Source: an uncultured Neptuniibacter sp.
GTDB lineage: Bacteria > Pseudomonadota > Gammaproteobacteria > Pseudomonadales > Balneatricaceae
DNA: 64,000 bases
Direction: 5' to 3'
NCBI RefSeq assembly: GCF_947498015.1
Contig: NZ_CANMIR010000008.1
Coordinates: 1 to 64,000, forward strand
Made by a program: the position numbers and the translations under genes. Under the pieces are notes generated by a model. The model was not told the origin of the DNA. It made no database searches and saw only the letters and a program-made list of their open reading frames with translations. Below are positions 10,246 through 19,767 of this stretch, piece by piece; positions within the stretch are counted from its first letter, which is position 1, and each line of letters starts with the position of its first letter.

Positions 10246-10650
10246 ATGAAGAAAACAATTCATCTTACAGTTGCAAGTCTTGGATTATTGAGCGCATCAC
10301 TCTTATCACCCCTGACTCAGGCTGAAACCATTAATTACCACTGCACCTATACTCATGCGAGCTATACAGCTCCCTTCATGAAGACTCCCGGCACACGAAA
10401 CTGCCCCGAAGGCCGCTGTAGCTATGATGTTGTCATCAATGGCGCTCAGGGAAGTATCAACGGTGTTTCCGGGTTCGACGTTTTCCAGAGTGAATCACAG
10501 ATTGTTCTCGGCCGTACTGCAAGAGATCCTATTATGGGGGGGATGGATACAGCCACTCTCACTATACAAAAAAGTGACATGAGTTTTGTGGGCGTTAAAG
10601 AAACCACTCCGTCCGTAGTACTGACAACCAAAGGCAGCTGCACTCAATAA
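10246..10650 (+). CDS. Secreted protein of unknown function
   Basis: 134 residues with a clear Sec signal peptide: MKK, a hydrophobic core to about residue 22, and a likely cut after LTQA (residue 26). The mature part of about 108 residues has four cysteines (YHCTYTH, NCPEGRC, GSCTQ) that could form disulfides in the periplasm. A good Shine-Dalgarno sequence (GGGGAAGGA) precedes the ATG. I do not recognise a family. Confidence 0.75.
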   Translation: MKKTIHLTVASLGLLSASLLSPLTQAETINYHCTYTHASYTAPFMKTPGTRNCPEGRCSYDVVINGAQGSINGVSGFDVFQSESQIVLGRTARDPIMGGMDTATLTIQKSDMSFVGVKETTPSVVLTTKGSCTQ

Positions 10651-10686
10651 TCATGAGGCTGACCTAAACGGCTAAGGGGATGCTCT

Positions 10687-11583
10687 TTGAATTTAAATGA
10701 TGTTCGACTATTCATTCAGGTCATCGAGCATAACAGCTTTACCTCTGCAGCCGATAAGCTTGGCATCCAGAAATCCACTATCAGCCGCAGAATTGCCCAG
10801 CTCGAAGATGAGCTGGGTGTACGTCTGTTACAAAGAACAACCCGCAAACTCAGCCTGACCGATGAGGGTGAAAACCTCTACCGTCGCTGCCACCCCCTGT
10901 TTGATGAACTCGATACCATAGAGGATTACGTCACTTCACGACAGGAGGAGCCGAAGGGGCGTTTGCGCATCACGATGCCGCTCGAGATCAGTATTTTTAT
11001 CATGAATGATGTGATCTCATCATTCCTGCATAAATACCCACTGATACAGCTCGACATGGAATTAAGCGCGAGGCTGGTTGATCTCGTCGAAGAGGGAATT
11101 GATCTGGCACTCCGTGTCGGGGATCTCTCCGACTCCAGCCTGATTGGACGTAAGATCGCTGACGCCAGCTCCGAACTGTATGCGAGCGTCAACTATCTGG
11201 AGAAATATGGAGTACCTGAAACACCCGATGATCTGATATCACATCAATGTATCGGGACCAATCTTGGTTCTAATGACTGGGTGTTTGAAAACTGGGAAGC
11301 AGCTAAGCCGGTCCCTATTAACTTTCGTCTACGGGCTAACAGCCTCTCCTTCTGTCGAGAGATGATAAAGCAAGATCTGGGAATTGGCCGTATGCCAAAG
11401 GCATTTTGCATTGACGACATCAATGCTGGGCTGGTCAGAGAGGTACTGCCTGACTACAAAGTCCCCTCAGTTGGAATTCACGCACTCTACCCGAGCAGAA
11501 AGCACTTAAACCCCAGAATACGCCTATTTATAGACCATATGATCGCAAGCCTGAAAACCCACCCCTGGCTTTCTCATCATTGA
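10687..11583 (+). CDS. LysR-family regulator, CrgA/AaeR-like
   Basis: 298 residues. The start is TTG 10687, preceded by AAGGGGA, and gives the typical MNLNDVRLFIQVIEHNSFTS. The helix-turn-helix covers residues 1-60 (AADKLGIQKSTISRRIAQLE), followed by the substrate-binding domain. It is the same subtype as the regulator at 57668. No divergent target gene adjoins it, so its regulon is unclear. Confidence 0.88.
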   Translation: MNLNDVRLFIQVIEHNSFTSAADKLGIQKSTISRRIAQLEDELGVRLLQRTTRKLSLTDEGENLYRRCHPLFDELDTIEDYVTSRQEEPKGRLRITMPLEISIFIMNDVISSFLHKYPLIQLDMELSARLVDLVEEGIDLALRVGDLSDSSLIGRKIADASSELYASVNYLEKYGVPETPDDLISHQCIGTNLGSNDWVFENWEAAKPVPINFRLRANSLSFCREMIKQDLGIGRMPKAFCIDDINAGLVREVLPDYKVPSVGIHALYPSRKHLNPRIRLFIDHMIASLKTHPWLSHH

Positions 11584-11675
11584 TCCATAATAAAGTGTGA
11601 CGGCTATTACTAGTCTGCGCTCTCCACGGTTTAGTTCAGTATTAACTTACCCAGAAAGCTGTAGTGGATTGAACT

Positions 11676-12539
11676 TCAGGCTGCAGATTCCCATTCAGGC
11701 AACGAATCAGCAAACATTTGCAGCAGAGCTTCTATCCCTGCCATCGACATCACATCTTTACGCGTGACCATAAGCGTAGGGACTTGGCTATACTCTGGCT
11801 CCAACGGTTCTAGGTTCAGATCATTTGCATAGTGTGATTGCGCCACAACTTTCCTTGGCACCAGTGTACAGCCAAGCCCAACCGCCACACACCCCAGAAT
11901 TCCTTCCTGAGTCCCCATATCGAGCACCTGAGTATTCACCTCACCTTTATCTTTTAACCATCTCAAGGCTCTTTCACGGTAGGCACAGCCCTCACGAAAC
12001 ATGATCAACGCATCTGCAACCTCCATCTGCTTTGCAGATACGAGTACAAGCTCTTCCACTAATACCTGATGAGTTAGCAGCTCCGGATGATCAACCGGCC
12101 CCCCAACAAACGCACAATCCAATCTGTATTCGAGCACATCCTGAACCAGTTGGCTGCTGGTTGATGACTGAACACGCGGCTTAAGTTTTGGTAACGCTTT
12201 CTTTAAGGATTGCAGAACGCCTGGCAACCTGACTGCGGCAAACGACTCCATTGAACCGATCCTGATCTCCCCAGCCGCTTCACCGACCTGGCTGACTGCT
12301 ATACCCGCCTGATGCTCTAATTGCAGAAGTTTTTCAGCGTAATCTAATAAGGTATGCCCCGCTGGGGTCAGCTCAAGTTTGCGTCCTTTGCGATAAAACA
12401 GCGGCGTATCAAGCTCCTCTTCCAAGCGTTTGATACGTGCCGTTATATTAGATTGCACTGTATGCAGATGTTTTGATGCCGCCTGAACGCCCCCCAATTC
12501 GACAACCGCCTTGAAAGTTTTAAGTGAGACCAGCTCCAT
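11676..12539 (-). CDS. LysR-family regulator divergent from YbfB-type transporter
   Basis: 287 residues: an N-terminal winged helix (LKTFKAVVELGGVQAASKHL, then TVQSNITARIKRLE) and a ligand-binding domain with the CxxYRER-type segment around residue 185. It is transcribed away from the MFS gene at 12662, and a perfect inverted repeat lies between them, so it very likely controls that transporter. It is clearly paralogous to the LysR at 59191. Confidence 0.9.
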   Translation of the reverse strand: MELVSLKTFKAVVELGGVQAASKHLHTVQSNITARIKRLEEELDTPLFYRKGRKLELTPAGHTLLDYAEKLLQLEHQAGIAVSQVGEAAGEIRIGSMESFAAVRLPGVLQSLKKALPKLKPRVQSSTSSQLVQDVLEYRLDCAFVGGPVDHPELLTHQVLVEELVLVSAKQMEVADALIMFREGCAYRERALRWLKDKGEVNTQVLDMGTQEGILGCVAVGLGCTLVPRKVVAQSHYANDLNLEPLEPEYSQVPTLMVTRKDVMSMAGIEALLQMFADSLPEWESAA

Positions 12540-12570
12540 TTAATTCACTCCCGGTAATTACACTTCACTT

Positions 12571-12593
12571 TTACAGAACATAACATTCTGTAA
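12571..12593. promoter_or_regulatory. Candidate LysR operator (perfect inverted repeat)
   Basis: TTACAGAA and TTCTGTAA are perfect 8-base arms separated by CATAACA. It contains the T-N11-A pattern that LysR proteins recognise. It lies 32 bases upstream of the LysR gene and 69 bases before the transporter gene, in the right place to control both. Confidence 0.65.
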
Positions 12594-12661
12594 TATTCAT
12601 TTGTAGTGATAAATAAACGCCGCTAGTCTAAATAGCTCAACCTTTTAATAAGATAAAAGCT

Positions 12662-13855
12662 ATGCCAACTCACATCGATAAATTAAAGGTCTTAATCGCG
12701 GGTATATTCAGTCTGATTCTGATGCTTGGTGTAGCCCGTTTTGCTTATACCCCTTTGTTGCCACTCATGCAGGTACAGGCAGGTGTGAGTGATTCCCTCG
12801 GTGGTTGGCTGGCAACGTTTAATTATATGGGCTACATGAGCGGTGCATTGATCGCAGCCACCATTACCGATCTCAATTTAAAAGATAAGCTCTACCGGAT
12901 CGGTTTATTCGTTGCCGTCATTACAACGGCTGGTATGGCTGTCACCGATAATATATTTATCTGGTCACTGATGCGCTTTTTTGCCGGGCTAAGTAGCGCG
13001 GCAGGGTTGCTAATCGGTTCAGGCTTAATTCTGAACTGGTTGATGAGAAACAATTTCCGGAGTGAACTCGGTATCCACTTTTCGGGAGTTGGCCTCGGCA
13101 TTGCCTTCTGCGCCGTCGTTGTTGAGTGGATGGCAGGAAGCTACGACTGGCGTGAATTATGGTGGTTGTTTACGCTGCTCGGCGCCCTGCTTGCTATTCC
13201 TGCATGGTGCTGGTTACCCCGCCCTAAGCAGGCCGGTTCTTCACCCGCTGATTCAAAGATGCAGGATAACCCTCCCAGTAAAAGGTTCATGTATCTCATG
13301 CTAGCCGCTTATTTTTGTGCGGGATGGGGCTATGTTATCAGTGCCACTTTCATTGTCACCATCGTTGAACGCTTACCCTCACTCGAGGGGTATGGCTCCA
13401 TCATGTTCCTGATTCTCGGATTATCCGCAGCACCTGCTTGCATTAACTGGGACCTCATCGCCCGAAAAACAGGCGTGTTAACCGCCCTACTCATCGCATA
13501 TCTGGCACAGATTATTGGTATCATCATACCTGCTTTGAGCGATTCGGTTTGGGCGGTAACATTTAGTGCGATGTTGTTCGGCGGTACTTTTATCGGAATT
13601 GTCAGTCTGGTTCTGACGATGGCTGGACGCTTTTATCCGACCAAACCTGCAAAACTCATGGGTAAGATGACGCTCACCTACGGTATCGCCCAGATCATAG
13701 CACCAGCAGTCACGGGTAATCTGGCGGAACGCTTTGGTAACTTTGACCTGGGGCTTTGGATAGCCGCTGCGATGGTTCTATTCGGAGCAGCCATTATCGG
13801 ACTGATTATGATCCTGGAACGCAACACATACTCTGAAGCCCTAACAAGTCACTAA
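12662..13855 (+). CDS. MFS transporter, YbfB/YjiJ family
   Basis: 397 residues with about twelve membrane helices. The opening (LMLGVARFAYTPLLPLMQ) is the hallmark of the YbfB/YjiJ subgroup of the major facilitator superfamily. The two six-helix halves are separated near residues 180-205 by a hydrophilic loop. Substrate is unknown. The adjacent divergent LysR and shared palindrome suggest substrate-induced expression. Confidence 0.9.
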   Translation: MPTHIDKLKVLIAGIFSLILMLGVARFAYTPLLPLMQVQAGVSDSLGGWLATFNYMGYMSGALIAATITDLNLKDKLYRIGLFVAVITTAGMAVTDNIFIWSLMRFFAGLSSAAGLLIGSGLILNWLMRNNFRSELGIHFSGVGLGIAFCAVVVEWMAGSYDWRELWWLFTLLGALLAIPAWCWLPRPKQAGSSPADSKMQDNPPSKRFMYLMLAAYFCAGWGYVISATFIVTIVERLPSLEGYGSIMFLILGLSAAPACINWDLIARKTGVLTALLIAYLAQIIGIIIPALSDSVWAVTFSAMLFGGTFIGIVSLVLTMAGRFYPTKPAKLMGKMTLTYGIAQIIAPAVTGNLAERFGNFDLGLWIAAAMVLFGAAIIGLIMILERNTYSEALTSH

Positions 13856-14024
13856 CCTTTGCTCGGGCTTCTGAATTTTATAGCAGTTTCCTTTCTGTTT
13901 CAGTACGTTCGCTGAAGTGCCTTGATTCCCTAAATCAATGCATAAACAGCACTTCCATCATTATATTCACAATTTTTTCCAGGATTGAGTTAATAACACC
14001 CGCTAATGACCACTTCTCCACTTT

Positions 14025-15431
14025 TTATTCTGATAAATGTGCTCTCAATTGTTTTTGTAGAAGTGCCTCAAACTCTTCATGGTCATACAATTTCAGTGAT
14101 TCAGCCGCTTGCGCTAAAGAGATGTTTTCCCGATCGGCTGCACGAGCAATCTTGGTCGCTACCTCATACCCAATAGTAGGCGCTAACAGAGTTATGACCG
14201 ATAAATTGTTGTGCATATTGACCTCGAGCTGTTTGCGATTAAGCGTTAAGCCTTCAACACAGTTTGTTGAAAAGGAACCAATGGTATCACTCAATAACTC
14301 AATGCTTTCCATAACGTTATGAATAATCACCGGCCGATAGGTATTGAGTTGCAATTGCCCATTCGATCCTGCAAGCGATACGGTCAGATCATTACCGAAC
14401 ACCTGTAAACACACCATACTCAGTGCCTCACATTGGGTCGGGTTCACTTTTCCCGGCATGATAGAGCTGCCCGGCTCATTGGCGGGTAAATGCCATTCAT
14501 TGAAACCACAACGCGGGCCACTACCAAGCATGCGAAAATCATTGGCTATTTTAAGTAACGCTGCTGCCAATTGTTTCAACGCGCTGCTGTAGCGCACTAA
14601 CGCATCCTCTCCCGACACCGCCGCGTATAAATTAGGATGCTGCACAAAAGGTAATTGATAATGTTCTGCAAGCATTGCAATCGCTTTCTGACCGAACAAG
14701 TTCGGCGTATTAGCACCTGAGCCTACCGCCGTACCCCCTAGAGCTAATTGATACACGGCCTTCAAACTTTCGTTTATCGCGTTTTGTGCCGCACTCATTT
14801 GATGGCAGTAACCCGATAAAACCGCGCCTGCACGGATGGGCAGCGCATCCATCATATGGGTGCGGCCAACGGTGTAGCTCTCGTTGAATTCATCTCGCTT
14901 AAGCGATAAGGCTTGTTGGATTTGTTCAATTGCAGGTAATAATTTTTGATGGGTTTTCTGTGCAACAACCAGATGCATGGCGCTGGGAAAAACATCGTTT
15001 GACGACTGTGAACAATTCACATGATCATTGGGATGAATACTACCATCCTTAAGCTTAATATCGTTCAGCTGCCGATTGGCAAGCGTCGCAATCACCTCAT
15101 TAACATTCATATTGGTCTGGGTACCAGAGCCGGTTTGCCAAATGCGCAATGGAAATTGATCGCTGTATTCACCTCGAAGCAGGTCATCACACGCTGACAC
15201 AATGACCGCGTATTGCTCAGCAGATAACAATCCGTGCTCCTGATTCACTTGGGCACTGGCCCGTTTAATTGAAACTAACGCATGGATAAAATCTAAATCG
15301 AAGGATTGCTTTCCAATATCGAAATAGTTAAGAGAGCGCTGGGTTTGCTTGCCCCATAGCGCATGTTTATCTACTTTAATCGCAGCAAACTCTTCCGGGC
15401 TTTTATCTTTAGGTGTCGGTGAGTGCGTCAT
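14025..15431 (-). CDS. fumC: Fumarate hydratase, class II
   Basis: 468 residues. Signature GSSIMPGKVNP, the GSGTQTNMNVNE substrate loop and the catalytic-histidine segment GRTHMMDALP are all present. This is the iron-independent fumarase that converts fumarate to malate, useful under iron limitation or oxidative stress. It starts 11 bases after the stop of the unrecognised gene at 15443, so the two are probably one transcript. In Pseudomonas fumC sits with a small unknown ORF and sodA in an iron-regulated operon; the unknown gene here lies upstream instead, so equivalence is unproven. Confidence 0.93.
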   Translation of the reverse strand: MTHSPTPKDKSPEEFAAIKVDKHALWGKQTQRSLNYFDIGKQSFDLDFIHALVSIKRASAQVNQEHGLLSAEQYAVIVSACDDLLRGEYSDQFPLRIWQTGSGTQTNMNVNEVIATLANRQLNDIKLKDGSIHPNDHVNCSQSSNDVFPSAMHLVVAQKTHQKLLPAIEQIQQALSLKRDEFNESYTVGRTHMMDALPIRAGAVLSGYCHQMSAAQNAINESLKAVYQLALGGTAVGSGANTPNLFGQKAIAMLAEHYQLPFVQHPNLYAAVSGEDALVRYSSALKQLAAALLKIANDFRMLGSGPRCGFNEWHLPANEPGSSIMPGKVNPTQCEALSMVCLQVFGNDLTVSLAGSNGQLQLNTYRPVIIHNVMESIELLSDTIGSFSTNCVEGLTLNRKQLEVNMHNNLSVITLLAPTIGYEVATKIARAADRENISLAQAAESLKLYDHEEFEALLQKQLRAHLSE

Positions 15432-15442
15432 GATATTTCTCT

Positions 15443-16054
15443 TTATTTAGCCTGTACCGTCAATTGATTCGCAACAAAAGGTAAGACGCTCCCGGCGATT
15501 AAATAGTCCAGATTGCGCATCACAGAACCCGACACATAACTGTAGGCTTCACCCAGTTCTCTTACTTCAAACCAGAGCTTTACAGGATCGGAAATACCGT
15601 ATTGCAGCCCCCTCTCGAACCGAGCGGCATTTAAGTCTCCGGCCAGCATCGGCTTTTCTCGACGCCCTTGTTTGTTGCGTGGACCTTGATAAGGGTTATC
15701 TTCACCGAAGGTTACAAATCCAACCTTCTGCTTAAGTTGACGTTTTTCCGGCACGGTCTTCGCTAAAACAATGCTCATTGGAAATTTAAGATGAAAGCCT
15801 GTCGGTACGCACTTGATGTATTGACCGATTCGCTGAATAGCAGCAACCGAATCACTGAGGGCGTTATAGAATGTTGGCCAGAAAGTGTTCGTGAAAGAGG
15901 AGATAGATAGAAGTGTGACAAAATCAGTTGGGTTGCCACTCGGAAGGTGTTTTTTAAAACGGTGAAATCTACTACTCAATACATCATGCCGATCTGGTAG
16001 TGATTTGTTGCCTCCCCCCCAGGGGGCATCTGGTGGATCATTGTTTTGGTTCAT
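15443..16054 (-). CDS. Unrecognised protein, upstream partner of fumC
   Basis: 203 residues from ATG 16052-16054, chosen because GGAGGG lies seven bases upstream; the frame also has ATGs at 16069 and 16060. I recognise no domain. The N-terminal ~30 residues are polar (DPPDAPWGGGNK). The remainder mixes basic and hydrophobic stretches without a signal peptide; the last 25 residues are fairly hydrophobic. It ends 11 bases before fumC, which suggests a shared function or regulation. Confidence 0.65.
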   Translation of the reverse strand: MNQNNDPPDAPWGGGNKSLPDRHDVLSSRFHRFKKHLPSGNPTDFVTLLSISSFTNTFWPTFYNALSDSVAAIQRIGQYIKCVPTGFHLKFPMSIVLAKTVPEKRQLKQKVGFVTFGEDNPYQGPRNKQGRREKPMLAGDLNAARFERGLQYGISDPVKLWFEVRELGEAYSYVSGSVMRNLDYLIAGSVLPFVANQLTVQAK

Positions 16055-16377
16055 GTGCATACCCTCCATCGATAGACGAAAATAATTTACGTCTTACATG
16101 CTAATTAGGGTTAAAAGAGAACCACAGGTGAACATCAGATTTTGGACCGATATTTCGGTGCAAATCAATCACACTCCTAGTCAATAATCATAGCTCAGTA
16201 TCAGTGTCACCACCTCTAAAAAGCCGCTTCACTAGCAATCATAGGAGGGAAGAAAAAAGGCTCTGAATGCAATGCAATGAAATGACTTACCACACAACAG
16301 CACCATTTATTGTTGGTAAGTGTTGCAATCAAACAAAACAACCATAAACAAACCAGACGCAAAAAATTTAAAATCAA
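16055..16377. other. Intergenic region with an inverted repeat
   Basis: No credible ORF. ACTTACCA at 16285-16292 pairs with TGGTAAGT at 16314-16321, with four further pairs (ACAA/TTGT) after a one-base bulge. No T run follows on either strand, so it is not a classical terminator. It lies between the topB stop and the fumC operon start and may be an mRNA 3' hairpin or an operator. Confidence 0.5.
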
Positions 16378-18321
16378 TTAGTTAGTAACAGATCTCTTTC
16401 CAGCAGACGCTTTACGATTTCCCCTTTTTCGCCTCACTGACCTCTTCCCTAATCCCTTCAGACTACGAAAATCAGCTTCCACGACTTCATCAATCAACTG
16501 CTTCAAACCGGCTGTCAGTAGTTCTATAAATTGACCATATCTGAGTCTTTTCTGACTGATATCTTCAAGCTGAGATTCCCAATGTGCGGTCATATCAGGG
16601 ACGACCATTCGCTCCGGCAAACTCATCACCAACTGCCTGCCAATATCAGTTGAATGAATCTCCTTGCCCTTCTTGATCAAAAACTGCCGCTTGAACAGAA
16701 GATCAATGATCCCTGCGCGAGTCGCCTCAGTCCCTAGCCCATCTGTATCTTTGAGAACCTTCTTGATCTCTGGACTAGATACAAATCGAGCGATACCGGT
16801 CATCGCGGCCAGCAGGGTGGCATCTGTGAAACGCTTAGGTGGACTGGTTTGCTTTTCATCAAGTTTGGCATCAGTACAGGTGACGGTATCACCGGTTTTG
16901 ACATTAGGCAGGGTAACCGAGGGGAGAACTGAATTGTTCTTTCCACCTTTATGTTTTGGAAGCAGTGCTTTCCAGCCATCTGAAAGCACTGACTTCTGTC
17001 TGGCAATGAATAAACCACCCTCAACTTCACTATTAATTTGATGCTCTTCATACTGAAATGCGGGATAGAACTGCATCAAGTACTGCCGTGCAATCAGCTC
17101 ATAAATATTTCTTTCATCCTGTGATAAGCGCTCTGCAGATAATGATCTTGATGTAGGAATAATCGCATGATGAGCACTAACTTTGGAGTCATTCCAGGCT
17201 TTACTTTTAAGTGTCAGGTCAGCATGGGTTACAGCGTCATCAAGCCCTAGCCCCACTGCAGTTTTAGAGATTGACTGGGTAACCCTTTCGCGTTCTTCAA
17301 AATGACCATTTGGCAAATATCGACAATCAGATCGTGGGTAGGTGATCAGTTTGTGACGCTCGTAAAGCTGCTGGCATATATCTAATGTTTTCTTAGCATT
17401 GAGATTAAACCGTTTAGACGCATCAATCTGGAGTGTAGATAAGTTATAGGGCAAAGGAGGCGGCTGTTTCTTTTTATCTTTCTTTACGGACTTAACGCAG
17501 CCACTCTTTCCTGTCACTTTCTCCAAAACTTTCTCAGCTAGCTTTCTGGATAGGACGCGACCTTCTTCATCCATGTACGGCTCACAAGCAGCGCTTGGTT
17601 TCCACTTAGCAACAAATGGCTCTCCAGTTAACGTCTGAAGCGTTATAAACACTTCATAGAAAGGTTTGGAGACAAAGTTCTCAATTTCCAGATCACGGTG
17701 AACAACTAAACCTAATACAGGGGTCTGAACCCGACCGATAGATAAGACTCCATTATAGCCTGCACCCTGCCCCTCTAAAGTACACAGACGAGTCATATTA
17801 ATACCATAGAGCCAGTCTGCTCTGGCCCTCGCCAGGGCAGACGTTGCCAACGGAATAAAGTCTGTATTGTTTCGGAGATCGTTCAATGCTTTTTTGATGG
17901 CAGCAGGGTTCATATCATTAACTAAACACCGCTTTGCAGACTCTCTTTTAGTCTTGCTTACACCAGAATAATTGATGACTTCATCAACCAGGATTTGCCC
18001 AACACGGTCAGGGTCACCCATATTCACCAGCAGATCAGCTTCCTTTATTAGCCTCTTTACCACATTGAACTGTTGACGTGTTTTAGGCTTTACCTGCTGC
18101 TTCCACTCCAGCGGGATGATTGGTAAGTGCTCTTTCCGCCACTTCTTATAGTCAGGGTCATAAGCTTCTGGTTCAGCTTGCTCCAACAGGTGCCCAATGC
18201 ACCAGGTCACCACATCACCGTTAGCGACTTTGATAAAGCCTTCACCTTTCTTATGTGGTTTCGGTAGAACATCCGCTACTGCTCGAGCCACACTGGGCTT
18301 CTCGGCTATATACAAAATCAT
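16378..18321 (-). CDS. topB: DNA topoisomerase III with altered TOPRIM motif
   Basis: 647 residues, close to E. coli TopB (653). Type IA topoisomerase that cuts single strands and decatenates DNA. Glu7 (IAEKPSV) and the active-site Tyr328 (ITYPRSDCRYLP) match E. coli positions exactly, and RVQTP is present. The TOPRIM motif reads GDPDRVGQ: Asp103 and Asp105 are kept but the usual Glu107 is Val (codon GTT). That residue belongs to the metal-binding acidic set, so activity may be reduced or changed. The C-terminus is basic without zinc fingers. The gene stands alone on its strand. Confidence 0.92.
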   Translation of the reverse strand: MILYIAEKPSVARAVADVLPKPHKKGEGFIKVANGDVVTWCIGHLLEQAEPEAYDPDYKKWRKEHLPIIPLEWKQQVKPKTRQQFNVVKRLIKEADLLVNMGDPDRVGQILVDEVINYSGVSKTKRESAKRCLVNDMNPAAIKKALNDLRNNTDFIPLATSALARARADWLYGINMTRLCTLEGQGAGYNGVLSIGRVQTPVLGLVVHRDLEIENFVSKPFYEVFITLQTLTGEPFVAKWKPSAACEPYMDEEGRVLSRKLAEKVLEKVTGKSGCVKSVKKDKKKQPPPLPYNLSTLQIDASKRFNLNAKKTLDICQQLYERHKLITYPRSDCRYLPNGHFEERERVTQSISKTAVGLGLDDAVTHADLTLKSKAWNDSKVSAHHAIIPTSRSLSAERLSQDERNIYELIARQYLMQFYPAFQYEEHQINSEVEGGLFIARQKSVLSDGWKALLPKHKGGKNNSVLPSVTLPNVKTGDTVTCTDAKLDEKQTSPPKRFTDATLLAAMTGIARFVSSPEIKKVLKDTDGLGTEATRAGIIDLLFKRQFLIKKGKEIHSTDIGRQLVMSLPERMVVPDMTAHWESQLEDISQKRLRYGQFIELLTAGLKQLIDEVVEADFRSLKGLGKRSVRRKRGNRKASAGKRSVTN

Positions 18322-18619
18322 TGATGAGTTACCTTTTTCATTTCAATGACTTTCGTCGAACTAATCTCATCTTGAACAGTTTCAACTGTTTCAACAATGC
18401 ACACTCAAGACTCGCCTGTTTCAGCAACTGCCTACAGCACCCGCTGGCAACAATAAATTTTCTGCCCGACTGCTGCCATCCTCTTTTTGAGAGGGTTTTG
18501 TAATAACTCTGCGAGAGCCCACCCCAGATTTTTTCAGACATCTATAGAACAGCAAAAAACACTGTATAAAAAAACAGTTCTAAGCTTAATGGATTCTATT
18601 GGGTGTTACCAGCGTCTAT

Positions 18620-19612
18620 CTACATCAAAACAAGAGGAGGCTCGTCCAGCATCGCCATCTGTTCACGCAGCTCCAGAACATGTTCGCCCCAGTAGCGTTC
18701 GGTATTAAACCAGCCAAAACTGTGAGGGAAAGCAGGATCCTCCCAGCGACGCCCTAACCATGCGCAGTAGTGCATAATCCTCAGGCTTCGTAACACTTCG
18801 ATCAAGCGGATCTCATTAGTACGGAAATCATGAAACTCATTATATCCATCAACGATCTCAGACAACTGGCTGGTCTGTTCATGACGATCCCCGGAGAGCA
18901 GCATCCAGATATCCTGCATCGCTGGTGCCATACGAGCATCATCAAAATCCACAAAATGGGGAGCATCATCACGCCATAACATATTCCCTGAGTGACAATC
19001 ACCGTGTACCCGTATCATATTGAGATCGCCACAGGATGAGATGATCTCATCAACGGCTTGTAGCAGGTCCCGTGTAATTGAGTCATATGCGGGTTTCAGC
19101 TCAGAAGGGATGAAGTGCTCGCTGATAAAAGCCACGCTGTCATGACCGAAATTCTGACTGTTGATCTCAGGACGGAATTTAAACGGCTGACTCGCACCCA
19201 CCCGATGCATCCGCCCTAATAACCGCCCCAGCGTGAACAGGTTATCCATATTATCCAGTTCTGGTGCATGTCCGCCTTTACGTGGAAACAGAGAGAACAT
19301 AAATCCATCATATTCAAACAGGGTATCCCCCTGATTGTCTTTCAATGGGGTGACCACCGGTAGTTCCTGCTCAGCCAGTTCAAAACTGAAGGCGTGCTCT
19401 TCAAGTATCTGTTCGCGACTCCAACGGTTAGGCCGATAGAACTTAGCGATCAATGGTTCCTGATCCTCAATGCCTACCTGATACACCCGGTTCTCATAAC
19501 TGTTCAGCGGAAAGGTACGTCCGTCACACCAATAACCCAGTGTTTCAACAGCATCCATCAGAAATGAAGGGGTTAATCGTTCAAATGGATGTATCAGGTC
19601 ATTTTCAGACAT
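18620..19612 (-). CDS. srkA: Stress response kinase A (YihE)
   Basis: 330 residues, same length class as E. coli SrkA (328). A choline/aminoglycoside-kinase-like fold with the catalytic loop VHGDCHSGNMLW and metal-binding DFDDAR. SrkA is a serine/threonine kinase that counters the MazF-linked death pathway and protects against envelope and oxidative stress. ATG 19610-19612 matches the family start. The gene is divergent from yaiL. Confidence 0.93.
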   Translation of the reverse strand: MSENDLIHPFERLTPSFLMDAVETLGYWCDGRTFPLNSYENRVYQVGIEDQEPLIAKFYRPNRWSREQILEEHAFSFELAEQELPVVTPLKDNQGDTLFEYDGFMFSLFPRKGGHAPELDNMDNLFTLGRLLGRMHRVGASQPFKFRPEINSQNFGHDSVAFISEHFIPSELKPAYDSITRDLLQAVDEIISSCGDLNMIRVHGDCHSGNMLWRDDAPHFVDFDDARMAPAMQDIWMLLSGDRHEQTSQLSEIVDGYNEFHDFRTNEIRLIEVLRSLRIMHYCAWLGRRWEDPAFPHSFGWFNTERYWGEHVLELREQMAMLDEPPLVLM

Positions 19613-19767
19613 GGGGGTTCCGGATATATATAGACAAGGAGCTGCAGGTTACGCTGATGCCTTAATTCCATCAAGTAAGCCGCTCGATTCTCTGTTATCT
19701 GCTGCTCTGAAGTGAAATCTTTTGCTATAGTTTCGCGATCATCAATTTTACGTTCCAAGAGAGTGTT

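Noticed and set aside
16055..16377. Fur box before the fumC operon
   Set aside because: Only a weak partial match near 16185; not enough to call.
18338..18541. 67-codon minus-strand frame between topB and srkA
   Set aside because: No ribosome site, no recognisable protein, and compositional bias typical of noncoding DNA.
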